From positions 1-30,910 of the forward strand of contig JAJUJY010000035.1 in NCBI GenBank assembly GCA_029265085.1: DNA of 30,910 nucleotides. Reading direction: 5' to 3'. Of this stretch, positions 15,894-23,778 are shown piece by piece; position 1 is the first letter of the stretch, and the number at the start of each line of letters is the position of its first letter. The position numbers and the translations under genes are program-made. Below the pieces are notes generated by a model. That model was not told the origin of the DNA. It was given only the letters and a program-made list of their open reading frames with translations, and searched no databases. Source of the DNA: Chloroflexota bacterium. GTDB taxonomy: Bacteria; Chloroflexota; Anaerolineae; Anaerolineales; Anaerolineaceae.

Positions 15894-16484
15894 GTGGAAG
15901 ATCTTCAACCGGAGTTGGTTCCAGAACCTGCTCCAATACAAAAAACACGACCTGCCTGGGTCTCTTCTCTCATTGAGATCGTCCAGACAATTCTATTAGC
16001 ATTGGTATTATATTTTCTGATCGATTTCGTGGTCGCACGAGTACGTGTTGAAAATATCAGCATGCAGCCCACCTTGAAACCTGGTGAATTTATTGTTGTC
16101 AATAAGATGGCCTATCGCTTTGGTGAGGTCAAACCAGGTGATGTGGTTGTTTTTCATTACCCTGGAAATCCGCAAGAAGATTACATCAAACGGGTGATTG
16201 GTGTGCCGGGTGATCAAATCTCCGTTCGGGATGGAATTGTTTATGTGAATGGCGATGGATTGGTAGAACCGTATATTTCCGCTCCGCCTCGTTATGCCGG
16301 GGAATGGACTGTCCCGGAGGGAAATATTTTTGTATTGGGAGATAACCGCAACCAATCCTCTGATTCCCATAGTTGGGGGTTTGTCCCGTTTGAAAATCTG
16401 GTTGGAAAAGCTCTGGTTGTGTATTGGCCTCTGGAAGAGATCAAAATCCTCACACAACCTTTGATTGTTAATGCTGCACAATAA
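15894..16484 (+). CDS. lepB: Signal peptidase I
   Basis: A 196-residue membrane protease that removes signal peptides from exported proteins at the outer face of the membrane. One N-terminal membrane helix (~24-46) precedes the catalytic domain. The Ser/Lys dyad is Ser56 (NISMQPTL) and Lys99 (DYIKRVIGVPGD). The later LGDNRNQSSDSHSWGFVP box D/E completes the S26 signature. The start is a GTG with GGAGGA directly upstream. It is followed after only three bases by deoC, so the two are co-transcribed though functionally unrelated. Confidence 0.95.
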   Translation: MEDLQPELVPEPAPIQKTRPAWVSSLIEIVQTILLALVLYFLIDFVVARVRVENISMQPTLKPGEFIVVNKMAYRFGEVKPGDVVVFHYPGNPQEDYIKRVIGVPGDQISVRDGIVYVNGDGLVEPYISAPPRYAGEWTVPEGNIFVLGDNRNQSSDSHSWGFVPFENLVGKALVVYWPLEEIKILTQPLIVNAAQ

Positions 16485-16487
16485 TTT

Positions 16488-17231
16488 ATGACAACACAAC
16501 TTACTGAAATATTGAACTTAACCAAGTCTTACGAAACTGCATTGCCAGTCTTTCGACCGTATGAAGGCGAAAACCATCGCCCAATTACTGCTTATATTGA
16601 CCACACACTGCTCAAACCGGAGGGAACACCGGCACAGGTCCAGCAGATCTGCCGCGAAGCGGTGGATTATCATTTTGCAGCGGTTTGTGTCAACCCAATT
16701 TTTGTACCATTGGTGGCAAAAGAACTGTCCGGTTCTCCTGTGGCAACCTGCACGGTAGTGGGTTTCCCGCTGGGTGCCAGTGCTAAGCGGTCTAAAGTGG
16801 AAGAGACACGAATTGCCTGCGAAGAAGGTGCAACCGAGATTGATATGGTGGTTGCAATTGGCTTGTTGAAAGCCGGTGAAGTCAATGCAGTGATGGATGA
16901 TTTACTGGCTGTGGTGGAAATGTCTCACCGGCATCATGCGCTGGTTAAAGTGATCCTGGAAATGGCCCTCTTAAACCAGCATGAAAAAATTCTGGGCTGC
17001 CTGCTTTCTCAAGCAGCCGGAGCGGAATTTGTAAAAACCTCCACCGGGTTCGGTCCGGGCGGTGCAACAGTGGCAGATGTCGAATTAATGCGCCGTGTGG
17101 TGGGTCCCAAATTGGGGGTGAAAGCTGCGGGTGGTGTGCGTTCACTGGCCGATGCGCAAGCAATGTTAAAAGCCGGTGCCAGTCGATTGGGGTCCAGTGC
17201 TGGTGTGAAAATTGCACAGGAATTAGGATAA
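16488..17231 (+). CDS. deoC: Deoxyribose-phosphate aldolase
   Basis: A 247-residue cytoplasmic class I aldolase that splits 2-deoxyribose 5-phosphate into glyceraldehyde 3-phosphate and acetaldehyde in deoxynucleoside catabolism. Active-site residues are present: Lys183 (EFVKTSTGF, Schiff base), Lys212 (GVKAAGGVR) and Asp119 (EIDMV), with the usual opening YIDHTLLKP. The first ~30 residues extend a little beyond the core enzyme. No clear Shine-Dalgarno sequence precedes the ATG, which is three bases after the lepB stop, so translation is probably coupled. No other nucleoside-salvage gene is near. Confidence 0.95.
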   Translation: MTTQLTEILNLTKSYETALPVFRPYEGENHRPITAYIDHTLLKPEGTPAQVQQICREAVDYHFAAVCVNPIFVPLVAKELSGSPVATCTVVGFPLGASAKRSKVEETRIACEEGATEIDMVVAIGLLKAGEVNAVMDDLLAVVEMSHRHHALVKVILEMALLNQHEKILGCLLSQAAGAEFVKTSTGFGPGGATVADVELMRRVVGPKLGVKAAGGVRSLADAQAMLKAGASRLGSSAGVKIAQELG

Positions 17232-17255
17232 AATAAGATTAATGAGTGAGCGATT

Positions 17256-17537
17256 ATGTCGGACTATGTGATCCCATGCAGTGAATGTCAGGCAGGCCAG
17301 ATGCGCCGGGCGTATCTGGTATATTACACTTGGCTGGGTAATGAGTTGATCACAGTCCCCGATTTTCCTTCCTGGGTTTGTGATGTTTGCGGGCGCCGAG
17401 AATATGATATTCACGCTTTGAACCGGTTGTCTCTCATCCTCAGTCCCAATGCTGGGAACAGTACTTCGCGAAAGCGCAGCCGGCAAACCACGCATGGATT
17501 GCGGGTAAAACGCTCGCGCCCCAGCCAACCTGAATAA
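17256..17537 (+). CDS. Small zinc-finger protein (YgiT-like CxxC...CxxC)
   Basis: A 93-residue protein with two CxxC pairs (CSEC at residues ~8-11 and CDVC at ~47-50) set as a zinc ribbon, like the N-terminal half of YgiT/MqsA-type proteins. The C-terminal third is basic and Ser/Arg-rich. No helix-turn-helix and no toxin partner are visible, so an antitoxin role is not supported. It follows deoC by 24 bases and ends the rightward operon. A small hairpin (CCAACC/GGTTGG) overlaps its stop codon, and a strong bidirectional terminator follows. Confidence 0.65.
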   Translation: MSDYVIPCSECQAGQMRRAYLVYYTWLGNELITVPDFPSWVCDVCGRREYDIHALNRLSLILSPNAGNSTSRKRSRQTTHGLRVKRSRPSQPE

Positions 17538-17556
17538 GGTTGGGGTGATGTGTAAA

Positions 17557-17597
17557 TAAAAACCGTGCAGAGGAATTTCCCTGCACGGTTTTTTTGG
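17557..17597. terminator. Bidirectional intrinsic terminator
   Basis: AAACCGTGCAG (17560-17570) pairs perfectly with CTGCACGGTTT (17581-17591) around a 10-nt loop. A-rich and T-rich tracts on either side make it work for the rightward zinc-finger operon and the leftward kinase gene, whose stop lies three bases away. Confidence 0.9.
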
Positions 17598-17599
17598 CA

Positions 17600-19627
17600 T
17601 TAAGGCAGTGCCTGCCAGGCGGGCTGCATATCCAGGCCGGGATGATTGGTCAGGTTCACCTGGAACTGGCCGTTGGCGTTCATAAAATATATCTCTGCGT
17701 TACCATCTCGTTCTGAGGTGAAGATGAGATACCGCGAATCGGGCGACCAGGCTGGTTCGCGGTCGTTGTTTAAATCAGTTAATTTGACAATATCTGCGCC
17801 CCGCGTGCCGAATTGTGCCGCAAAAATTCGGCGCTGCTTGCCGTCCACGCGCGTGTAGGCAAGCCAATTTCCATCGGGGGAAATTTCCGGATCGGCCACC
17901 ATTCCCAGACGGCCAAAGATTTCGGCTGGATCATAAGGCTGCGGGGTGGCGAAATCATTGCTGGCGGCACGCATATACAGATATTCGTGACTACTGGCGG
18001 TAATGACAAAGACCAGCCATTTCATGTCCGGGGTCCAATCCGGTGAAAATTCTTGCAAATCATAACTGATCCGGCGGGTTTCTTTGCCATCGGGTGAAAT
18101 CAGATAGATCTGGCGGATACCATCCAGGCGTCCATTATTGGTAAAAGCAATCCATTTACCATCTGGCGACCAGGAAGGGTCGGTATCGTCTCCTTTGCGG
18201 TTGGTCAGGTTGACAGGATTGCTGCCATCGGCAGCGACAACCCAAATGTCCAGCCCGTTACCGTCTGTGCCGGGGGCGGAATAGAGTAGTTGACTGCCGT
18301 CTGGTGACCAGGCTGGCTGAGACTTTTCAATTGGATCAAAGGTTAATTGCTCTGGCTCGCTGGCATAAGCCCGGCCGGTGTTGTCCAGAAAGACATGCAT
18401 CGTCCAGATCTGCTGGATACCGTCTGGGCTGCGGTCACTGACAAAAGCAATTACCCCAGGGCCTCCCAGGGGCAGCAGTGCCGTGGTTGGTGAGGCTTCC
18501 GGAGTGATTGTTGCAGAAGGCTCAAGGATTTGGCTGGGAACTGCGGTTGGGGTTTGGGTGCTGGCAGCAGCAAGTGTTGGCATCCCGGTTTCTGTTGCGG
18601 TTGACTGGATCATTGCGGCTGCCGGTGCTGTGGGGCTGGATTTAGCTTCCGGGGAATTTGTAAAAAAGCCCCGCAGCAAAAGTATTCCGCCAATGACAAC
18701 CACAGCGCCCAAAAATAAGACAACCCCAGCAATAGCCCAAATCCAGCCGGGTAATCCTTTACGAACGGTTGAGGCAGGCTCTTGAGGGGGTATCACAGGC
18801 TGCTGAATCCGCACGGTCGGAGCGGTAATTTTCCCATGCAGCGTAAGATTCAATTCATTTACATTGTTAAACCGGTCTTGTGGACGCAAGGATAGGGCTT
18901 TTTCCAGGGCTGCCTGAACGTTTGGGGGTATCGCCGGATTCAACAGGTTGATGGGGGTCAACACAGCCTGGCTTAATACCCGTTGAACACTGTCAACAGG
19001 TTTATGGCCGCTTAACAAATGATATAGTGTGGCTGCCAGAGAGTATTGGTCGGTATAGGGACCTGTGCGTGCACTGCCGTATTGCTCTGGCGGAGCATAG
19101 CCGGGCGTATATCCGGTGGCGCCTGTAGAGGTAACCTGGGCGGTTTCACTGGCTTTGGCAATGCCAAAATCGACCAGGACGACTTCATTTTGAGGGGTAA
19201 TTTTAATGTTTGCCGGTTTGATATCGCGATGAACGACTGGCGGGTTCTGTGTGTGAAGATAATTAAGCGCGGCGGTGAGTTGGTTCGCCCAATCCAGCAC
19301 TTTTTCTAACGGCTGCGGACCTTCCCGCTCGAGGATTGTCCCCAGGTCTTCTCCCGGGATGTAATCCATTACCAGGTATTGGGTTTCATCAAGCACAAAG
19401 TAATCAAAAACCCGCGGTAGATTGGGGTGGCGCAGCGAGGCCAGCAGCCGAGCTTCGCGCATGAATTGTTCTGCGCTTTCTGGCTGGGGGTTGTAATTGA
19501 TTTTTACGGCAACCTGCTGGTCGAGTGCGGTATCGCGGGATAGATAAACTGCTCCCATGCCGCCTTTGCCCAACAGTTCAAGAATTAGATACCGGTCGTG
19601 AAGGAGGGTGTTGGGGGATAATTGCAT
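17600..19627 (-). CDS. Membrane Ser/Thr protein kinase with extracytoplasmic TolB/PD40-like propeller
   Basis: A 675-residue Hanks-type kinase. The cytoplasmic kinase domain (~10-265) has the glycine loop GKGGMGAV, Lys42 (VAVK), the HRDIKPAN catalytic loop (Asp135) and DFG at 153-155. A membrane helix lies at ~295-319, followed by a Ser/Thr/Ala/Pro linker (~325-390). The extracytoplasmic part (~395-675) contains repeated SPDG-type WD40-like/PD40 beta-propeller blades (for example SPDGSQLLYS, SPDGKWIAFT, SPDSRYLIFTS). The propeller presumably senses a ligand or wall fragment and signals inward. No cognate phosphatase or substrate is adjacent. It ends at the shared terminator and lies next to the tRNA-Lys gene. 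Confidence 0.93.
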   Translation of the reverse strand: MQLSPNTLLHDRYLILELLGKGGMGAVYLSRDTALDQQVAVKINYNPQPESAEQFMREARLLASLRHPNLPRVFDYFVLDETQYLVMDYIPGEDLGTILEREGPQPLEKVLDWANQLTAALNYLHTQNPPVVHRDIKPANIKITPQNEVVLVDFGIAKASETAQVTSTGATGYTPGYAPPEQYGSARTGPYTDQYSLAATLYHLLSGHKPVDSVQRVLSQAVLTPINLLNPAIPPNVQAALEKALSLRPQDRFNNVNELNLTLHGKITAPTVRIQQPVIPPQEPASTVRKGLPGWIWAIAGVVLFLGAVVVIGGILLLRGFFTNSPEAKSSPTAPAAAMIQSTATETGMPTLAAASTQTPTAVPSQILEPSATITPEASPTTALLPLGGPGVIAFVSDRSPDGIQQIWTMHVFLDNTGRAYASEPEQLTFDPIEKSQPAWSPDGSQLLYSAPGTDGNGLDIWVVAADGSNPVNLTNRKGDDTDPSWSPDGKWIAFTNNGRLDGIRQIYLISPDGKETRRISYDLQEFSPDWTPDMKWLVFVITASSHEYLYMRAASNDFATPQPYDPAEIFGRLGMVADPEISPDGNWLAYTRVDGKQRRIFAAQFGTRGADIVKLTDLNNDREPAWSPDSRYLIFTSERDGNAEIYFMNANGQFQVNLTNHPGLDMQPAWQALP

Positions 19628-19671
19628 GGGATTAATTATAGCAAGGATAGGCTTGATTTACCTCAGAATGG

Positions 19672-19700
19672 TTGACTTGTAAACTTACCCGTGATAGAAT
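19672..19700 (+). promoter_or_regulatory. Promoter of tRNA-Lys
   Basis: TTGACT (19672-19677), a 17-bp spacer and TAGAAT (19695-19700), with the mature tRNA 5' end 13 bases further on. Confidence 0.8.
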
Positions 19701-19713
19701 TTAGGTCGCTTGG

Positions 19714-19785
19714 GGGCGTGTAGCTCAATGGTAGAGCAGTGGCCTTTTAAGCCATTGGTTCAGGGTTCGAGCCCCTGCACGCTCA
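19714..19785 (+). tRNA. tRNA-Lys (anticodon UUU)
   Basis: A 72-nt cloverleaf: acceptor GGGCGTG/CACGCTC with one G-T pair, D-arm GCTC/GAGC, and anticodon stem GTGGC/GCCAT around loop CTTTTAA, which places TTT at positions 34-36. The T-arm is CAGGG/CCCTG with TTCGAGC. The discriminator base is A and CCA is not encoded. It is the boundary between host-like genes and the mobile-element-like cluster. Confidence 0.97.
19750..19785 (+). other. Putative attachment site (attL) in the tRNA-Lys 3' half
   Basis: The anticodon-arm-to-3'-end half of a tRNA gene is a standard crossover target of tyrosine recombinases, and element-type genes begin right after it. No second copy of this sequence exists in the window, so the matching attR would have to lie beyond 30910. 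This is inference from position and gene content only. Confidence 0.4.
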
Positions 19786-19819
19786 CAGCTTTTTTTTTTG
19801 ATTAACAATTTATGGGGGC

Positions 19820-20287
19820 ATGGTGGCAAACGCTGAGGAGTACGAGCACGAATTTGAGCAGTTAGCCGGTGTTGAACATAAACCGGTTTCACCTGCTGAA
19901 AGGGCAGGTGCGGCGCGGTTTGCCTGGCGTGGTATTCAAGATGATTACATAGAACCGCTTGTATCTCCAGGTACAAGCAAAACCAGGCGAGAAGCAATTC
20001 AAATTCGTAACATTGATCGATTGCGTGGCTTGGTGATTAATGCTGTTTTTGGCTCAACGGTAATGTGCGCTCTGATTACTGGAGCGTTGATCGCTACCGA
20101 AGAACCCACAACCATAAATTATCAAGCATGGCTACAAGCGCTTGAAAATGCTCTAAAGCCTTTATTCGCAGCAACGATTTATTTCCTTTCAAACCCCACA
20201 TTGTATTGCCTGATGTCCTTATTTGCCTTTTTGGTCCTCACTGGAATTGGGTTTGGTGTAAGCCTGATTAAATGGCTAAAGGAGTAA
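19820..20287 (+). CDS. Two-helix membrane protein, unknown
   Basis: A 155-residue protein whose first ~75 residues are charged and cytoplasmic-looking. Two predicted membrane helices follow (about residues 73-92 and 132-151), the second ending in a short basic tail. I recognise no family. The ATG at 19820 follows a G-rich stretch that can act as a ribosome binding site; the next codon is a GTG. It is the first gene after tRNA-Lys and is followed after four bases by the tandem helix-turn-helix gene, so it belongs to the element by position. A host origin cannot be excluded. Confidence 0.6.
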   Translation: MVANAEEYEHEFEQLAGVEHKPVSPAERAGAARFAWRGIQDDYIEPLVSPGTSKTRREAIQIRNIDRLRGLVINAVFGSTVMCALITGALIATEEPTTINYQAWLQALENALKPLFAATIYFLSNPTLYCLMSLFAFLVLTGIGFGVSLIKWLKE

Positions 20288-20291
20288 CACC

Positions 20292-20714
20292 ATGGATATG
20301 TATATTCCCCTAAAGAAAGCGGCGCGAATAGTCAAGAAGGATCCTGACCTGTTGTATCAGGATATTGCTGCTGGTATGATTAGAGCAATTAAAGCGGCGG
20401 GGAGTGAAATCCTGGTGAATGAAAAGGACCTTTATCACGATTTGCCAAAAGAGGAACGGCCAGAATATAAAAAATATGCTCATCTTTGTGGTGTAAAGAT
20501 TCTGGCTAGTGAAGCGTCAAGGCGATATGGTGTGTCAACCCAATCTATTAGCAATTGGGTGAAAGCCGGATATATCAAGATGATTGAAAGATCCACAAAG
20601 CGGGTTTGGATAGATGAGGCGGATATAGCCTATTGTGCCGAGGTTTACAAATCAAATCCTGGGCAGGGGAAATGGCTATTCAATTCGGACGGAACCCCAT
20701 ATAACAAAAAATAG
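20292..20714 (+). CDS. Tandem helix-turn-helix protein, excisionase-like
   Basis: A 140-residue predicted DNA-binding protein with two related MerR/excisionase-style units: residues ~1-50 (YIPLKKAARIVKKDPDLLYQDI, then AGMIRAIKA) and ~65-125 (LASEASRRYGVSTQSISNWVKAGYIKMI, then STKRVWIDEADIAYCAEVY). The second has the clear pattern 'helix - turn - SISNWVKAGYIK - wing' followed by an Asp-rich helix. Its place beside the tRNA junction fits a recombination directionality factor or an element regulator. AAAGGAG lies seven bases before the ATG. An intrinsic terminator follows, making this and the previous gene a separate small unit. Confidence 0.7.
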   Translation: MDMYIPLKKAARIVKKDPDLLYQDIAAGMIRAIKAAGSEILVNEKDLYHDLPKEERPEYKKYAHLCGVKILASEASRRYGVSTQSISNWVKAGYIKMIERSTKRVWIDEADIAYCAEVYKSNPGQGKWLFNSDGTPYNKK

Positions 20715-20732
20715 TCAATCAATTTCAAATCA

Positions 20733-20757
20733 AAACCGCCAAATTCGGCGGTTTTTT
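20733..20757 (+). terminator. Intrinsic terminator after the tandem HTH gene
   Basis: AAACCGCC (20733-20740) pairs with GGCGGTTT (20747-20754) over a six-base loop and runs into seven T. The next gene has its own promoter just downstream. Confidence 0.85.
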
Positions 20758-20780
20758 TATTGTTCTTATTTCCCAATGTA

Positions 20781-20809
20781 TTGACAACTTTTGGAAATGG
20801 GTATACACT
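20781..20809 (+). promoter_or_regulatory. Promoter of the main element operon
   Basis: A perfect -35 TTGACA (20781-20786), a 17-bp spacer and TACACT (20804-20809), 41 bases before the ATG at 20850. It is placed to drive the long run of coupled genes up to at least 24157. Confidence 0.75.
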
Positions 20810-20849
20810 GATCGTGTCGTTTGTCACCAAATCCCCAGGGGGTAACCCA

Positions 20850-21245
20850 ATGCCACAATCAAGCCAATTATCTTACACGGTCATTTATGACCCCACCGGG
20901 GGCGATTTTCTCTTAGGCCGGTTTACGGATATCCGTTTACCTGTCAAATACAAGGGCTGGCCGGAGAATATCGCTTTTCAAAATCGTTGTTCTTTTCAAA
21001 TTGTTGCCTATACAGGAGGGAAATTGCGCGAATTGGGAAGGTGTAATAAAGCTGGTTTGCTGTCTGTGCGTTTATCTCAAATTGCGGCGGTCCATCCGCC
21101 AAGCCACCCCAATTTTATAAAAGCCCTGGCTGATATTCGGGAGCATTATAAAACCTGCACCCAATGCCGGACTTATTTAGATTGGCTGGCTAATGTTTGT
21201 ATTCAACCGGCCCCGGATCTGGAGCCGGAATTAACAAATGATTAG
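20850..21245 (+). CDS. Hypothetical protein of the element
   Basis: A 131-residue soluble protein. The start at 20850 is chosen because GGGGG lies nine bases upstream; the longer frame to 20760 runs through the promoter. The C-terminal half has spaced cysteines (YKTCTQCRTYLDWLANVCIQP), a possible metal site, and an EHYKTCTQC-type helix. The N-terminal half looks beta-rich (YTVIYDPTGGDFLLGRFTDIRL). No family recognised. It opens the operon that contains parA. Its stop codon lies inside one arm of a 12-bp perfect hairpin shared with the next gene's leader. Confidence 0.65.
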   Translation: MPQSSQLSYTVIYDPTGGDFLLGRFTDIRLPVKYKGWPENIAFQNRCSFQIVAYTGGKLRELGRCNKAGLLSVRLSQIAAVHPPSHPNFIKALADIREHYKTCTQCRTYLDWLANVCIQPAPDLEPELTND

Positions 21246-21270
21246 TCCGATGCAGCAACATCGGACTAAT
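21241..21270. repeat. Perfect 12-bp inverted repeat across a stop codon
   Basis: ATTAGTCCGATG (21241-21252) and CATCGGACTAAT (21259-21270) enclose a 6-nt loop. The left arm contains the TAG stop (21243-21245) of the upstream gene, and the right arm ends eight bases before the ribosome binding site of the next gene. No T-run follows, so it is not a classic terminator. It may be an operator, an RNA-stability hairpin or a translation control. Confidence 0.7.
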
Positions 21271-21288
21271 CCAAAAGGGGCTATAACG

Positions 21289-21495
21289 ATGGCTATCTAT
21301 GTCAACCTTGATGATATCACGAATAACGGCCGTGCGCTACTGTGTGACCTGCGCGGAATGGCCGAGCAGCAAGGATCTGATTTCTCAAAAGTTTGGATGC
21401 CTGCTGCGGATCTGATCCATGACGTATTGACCGGAATTGGTTTACCGGAAGATGCGGTAACCGCCATTTTAGAATCCCAGGAGGTTGCCGCGTAA
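21289..21495 (+). CDS. Small hypothetical protein
   Basis: A 68-residue acidic soluble protein (MAIYVNLDDITNNGRALL onward). The start at 21289 follows AAGGGG by eight bases; a longer frame from 21238 passes through the hairpin and is less likely. Its stop TAA overlaps the next gene's ATG (TAATG at 21493-21497), showing coupled translation. No domain recognised. Confidence 0.6.
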   Translation: MAIYVNLDDITNNGRALLCDLRGMAEQQGSDFSKVWMPAADLIHDVLTGIGLPEDAVTAILESQEVAA

Positions 21496-21953
21496 TGGAA
21501 ACAGGATTAACCGCTGCTGATCTTGCCGAGGGAATCAAGCAGGTTGTTGAAGCCTTGCAAGAAAAAATCAATGATCTAACCGCCAAGCTGGTAGAGATTG
21601 AATACCAGGGGGTAATCAACGCAACCCCATATTACAAGGATGGGAAATACCTGCAATTGATCCACCCCATGACCAACGGCGAACGAGTGCGGGAATATGT
21701 GGGCGCGGATCCTGAAAAGGTGCAGGAAGCCCTGGCAGCGGTTGAGCGGTATAAAGCCTGGGTAGAACTGGACCAGGAGCGGGCAAAATATCAGGGGATA
21801 TTAAACCAGATTCATTCTGAATTATCCGCCGTGCAAAGGTCTATCCGTTCTGCTGCCCAGCGTGATTTACCGCTGGCTGATATTTTCAAGATTGGTGACA
21901 TTCTGAACTGTACCAGGTCGAATGAATGTCACCAACTCATTACAAGATTTTAG
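21495..21953 (+). CDS. Coiled-coil hypothetical protein
   Basis: A 152-residue protein with a helical N-terminus (LAEGIKQVVEALQEKINDLTAKLVEI, broken here for description). A short beta segment follows (YYKDGKYLQLIHPMTNGERVREYVG), then a long helical region (PEKVQEALAAVERYKAW to SAVQRSIRSA). The middle segment resembles the small DUF-type domain that often follows recombinase or transposase helices (tyrosine-rich strand, then YVG), but I cannot assign a function. The start overlaps the previous stop. It lies in the parA operon. Confidence 0.6.
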   Translation: METGLTAADLAEGIKQVVEALQEKINDLTAKLVEIEYQGVINATPYYKDGKYLQLIHPMTNGERVREYVGADPEKVQEALAAVERYKAWVELDQERAKYQGILNQIHSELSAVQRSIRSAAQRDLPLADIFKIGDILNCTRSNECHQLITRF

Positions 21954-21964
21954 AGGGGTACATC

Positions 21965-22294
21965 ATGGATGCAAAATTAACTATCCTGTTCCAACAAGAG
22001 GAATATTTCGGGAAAGGCAAGTTTGATGACCCGGAAAATGTTGTGTCTGTCATTTTGCGCAAATGGGAAGCTACCGGGGAATTGCCAGAATACACCCTGG
22101 AATTGGCTGTATGGGCCAATGATGATCGGGTAAGACTAGAGAAGGGCTTGATTGATTGGGCAGATATCCGAGGGGATTACCCGGATGCGGCGGCTATTCG
22201 GATTGCAATTCTGAAATTCGATATAGCCGTAAAAACCCATTTGATTAACCAAGCGGATGCCCTGATTGAAGAAATCGAGGCTGGGCAGCCATGA
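21965..22294 (+). CDS. Hypothetical acidic protein before parA
   Basis: A 109-residue acidic, probably helical protein (MDAKLTILFQQEEYFGKG onward). The start at 21965 is chosen for AGAGGGG seven bases upstream; the longer frame from 21926 overlaps the previous gene more. Its stop overlaps the parA ATG by four bases (ATGA), so the two are translated together. No family recognised; the coupling suggests a role linked to ParA dosage or partition, as inference only. Confidence 0.6.
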   Translation: MDAKLTILFQQEEYFGKGKFDDPENVVSVILRKWEATGELPEYTLELAVWANDDRVRLEKGLIDWADIRGDYPDAAAIRIAILKFDIAVKTHLINQADALIEEIEAGQP

Positions 22295-23058
22295 CCATAA
22301 TCACCATAGCCAACCAAAAGGGCGGGGTAGGGAAAACCGCTACCGCTGTGACGCTGGCGCATGGAGCCGCCCTGCGCGGGCTGCGGGTGCTGCTGGTTGA
22401 CCTGGACACCCAGGGCAACGCGGCCGATTCGTTGGGCCTGGACGCGGCGGGAGATCTGTTCCGTTGGCTGATCCAGGGCCAACCGTTGCAGGTTTGCGCG
22501 ATCCAGGCCCGGCCGGGGTTAGATCTGATCCGGTCCGATAAAACCACCGTTGCGCTGAAAACCATTCTGGCAGGTCAAGATTTTCGGGAGCGTTGTTTGG
22601 TCGCTGGCCTGGCTGGCAACCGGTATGACCTGGTTGTATTCGATTGCAGCCCCAGCGCGGATATTCTGCATACCGCGGCGCTTGTTGCTGCTGACTATTT
22701 GATTATCCCCGCTCAAATGAGCCAATACGCGATTAAGGGGGTTGTAGAGGTTCGCCAATCGCTTGACGCTATAACACGGGTTGGGGGTTCTAAGTGCTCT
22801 CTTGCCGGGATTATTCCAACGTTCTTTGATCGGGTGACCAATGAAAGCCAACTCCAGTTAGAAAACCTGGCTGGTGCTTTCAAGTCGCTGGTTTGGCCTG
22901 TGGTGCCGATTGATAACAAGGTCCGGGAAGCAAACCGGGCCGGTCAAACCCTTTGGGAGTACGCCCAGGATAGCCGGGCCGTTACCGGATACGAATTGAA
23001 CGGGAAGCGGGTTGGGGGGTATGCCCAGGTGCTAGATCGGCTAATGGGGATTGTATGA
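22291..23058 (+). CDS. parA: ParA-family partition ATPase
   Basis: A 255-residue cytoplasmic ATPase. The deviant Walker A is NQKGGVGKTATAV (signature Lys10 and Lys15), Walker A' is LLVDLDTQGNAADSLG, and Walker B is LVVFDCSPS. There is no N-terminal helix-turn-helix, so it is of the short type Ib/Soj-like group. In plasmids and integrative elements ParA moves DNA bound by a centromere-binding partner. The likely partner is the ribbon-helix-helix protein at 23762, and the palindrome array at 24172 a possible centromere. The gene is more GC-rich than its neighbours. It overlaps the genes on both sides by four bases. Confidence 0.93.
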   Translation: MTIITIANQKGGVGKTATAVTLAHGAALRGLRVLLVDLDTQGNAADSLGLDAAGDLFRWLIQGQPLQVCAIQARPGLDLIRSDKTTVALKTILAGQDFRERCLVAGLAGNRYDLVVFDCSPSADILHTAALVAADYLIIPAQMSQYAIKGVVEVRQSLDAITRVGGSKCSLAGIIPTFFDRVTNESQLQLENLAGAFKSLVWPVVPIDNKVREANRAGQTLWEYAQDSRAVTGYELNGKRVGGYAQVLDRLMGIV

Positions 23059-23339
23059 ACGAAACGGTTAAATCTATCGAGGTTGAAATACCGGTCCATG
23101 CCGGGCGGCCTTGGGATCCAATTCCTGAACCGGCCTGGTACATGAGGCGGGTTGTTCGAGAAATTATGCGCGTAGTCAATAGAGCACCAGGCTATAAAAT
23201 TGTGCTCTTGTCCGTTTCTCTGGAAGATGGGAAATCAGCCGCGGCACGTCATTTTGATTGGGCCAGATACCAGGGCTGCCGGGTGACGGTGTTCTATTCC
23301 TTCTATCGCCAATTAGAGCTATTCGGGGTGCAATCATGA
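23055..23339 (+). CDS. Small hypothetical protein after parA
   Basis: A 94-residue soluble protein with mixed helix and strand (PAWYMRRVVREIMRVVNR, then IVLLSVSLEDGKSAAARHFDWARYQG). It overlaps parA and the next gene by ATGA on both sides. No family recognised. A link to partition is suggested only by position. Confidence 0.55.
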   Translation: MNETVKSIEVEIPVHAGRPWDPIPEPAWYMRRVVREIMRVVNRAPGYKIVLLSVSLEDGKSAAARHFDWARYQGCRVTVFYSFYRQLELFGVQS

Positions 23340-23548
23340 GTGAAAACTATCAACGTCCTGTACTTTCAAACGAAGAAGTAAACCAGGCTTACCGCTTTGC
23401 TAGAGAATTGAGCACGTTATACCCTGCGAGGCGAATTGTAGTGATCGGTTCGCTGTTGGTTGAAAATGCGCGTTTGCTGCGTGAAGTAAACCAGCTCCGG
23501 GAAAAGCTGGGAATAGATCCATTGGCTGAGCACAAATTAGCAGGGTAA
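23336..23548 (+). CDS. Small hypothetical helical protein
   Basis: A 70-residue protein starting at 23336 within an ATGA overlap (MSENYQRPVLSNEEVNQAY onward). It is mostly helical, with a Leu-rich C-terminal segment (VENARLLREVNQLREKLG) that could form a short coiled coil. No family recognised. The frame extending back to 23258 is a shadow inside the previous gene. Confidence 0.55.
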   Translation: MSENYQRPVLSNEEVNQAYRFARELSTLYPARRIVVIGSLLVENARLLREVNQLREKLGIDPLAEHKLAG

Positions 23549-23550
23549 CC

Positions 23551-23778
23551 ATGACCACAAATGATCTGATTGCCCAGGCTGAACAAATGATCCAGCAGGT
23601 TGACGCGATTAACGAGCGGGTATTCTCTGCCTGGTCGGTGCGCTGCCGCCAATGCGGTGATAACGTGGACCTGGTTCATGCAGTCAAGGTTAGTGATGAT
23701 GGCCTGGAATATTGGCTTTGTGGTGAATGTGCGGATCTGTGCGGTTGGCTAGAGGTGCACCATGAAGAAACAAAATAA
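23551..23778 (+). CDS. Small zinc-finger protein
   Basis: A 75-residue protein with a helical start and two cysteine pairs, CRQC (~30-33) and CGEC (~56-59), spaced as a treble-clef or ribbon zinc finger. An extra Cys lies in the DLCGWLEVHH tail. Such fingers are common in phage and plasmid genes of unknown role. It begins two bases after the preceding stop and overlaps the ribbon-helix-helix gene by 17 bases. Confidence 0.6.
   Translation: MTTNDLIAQAEQMIQQVDAINERVFSAWSVRCRQCGDNVDLVHAVKVSDDGLEYWLCGECADLCGWLEVHHEETK

Noticed and set aside
17256..17537. Antitoxin of an MqsRA-type pair
   Set aside because: Only the zinc-ribbon half is similar; there is no DNA-binding domain and no toxin gene on either side.
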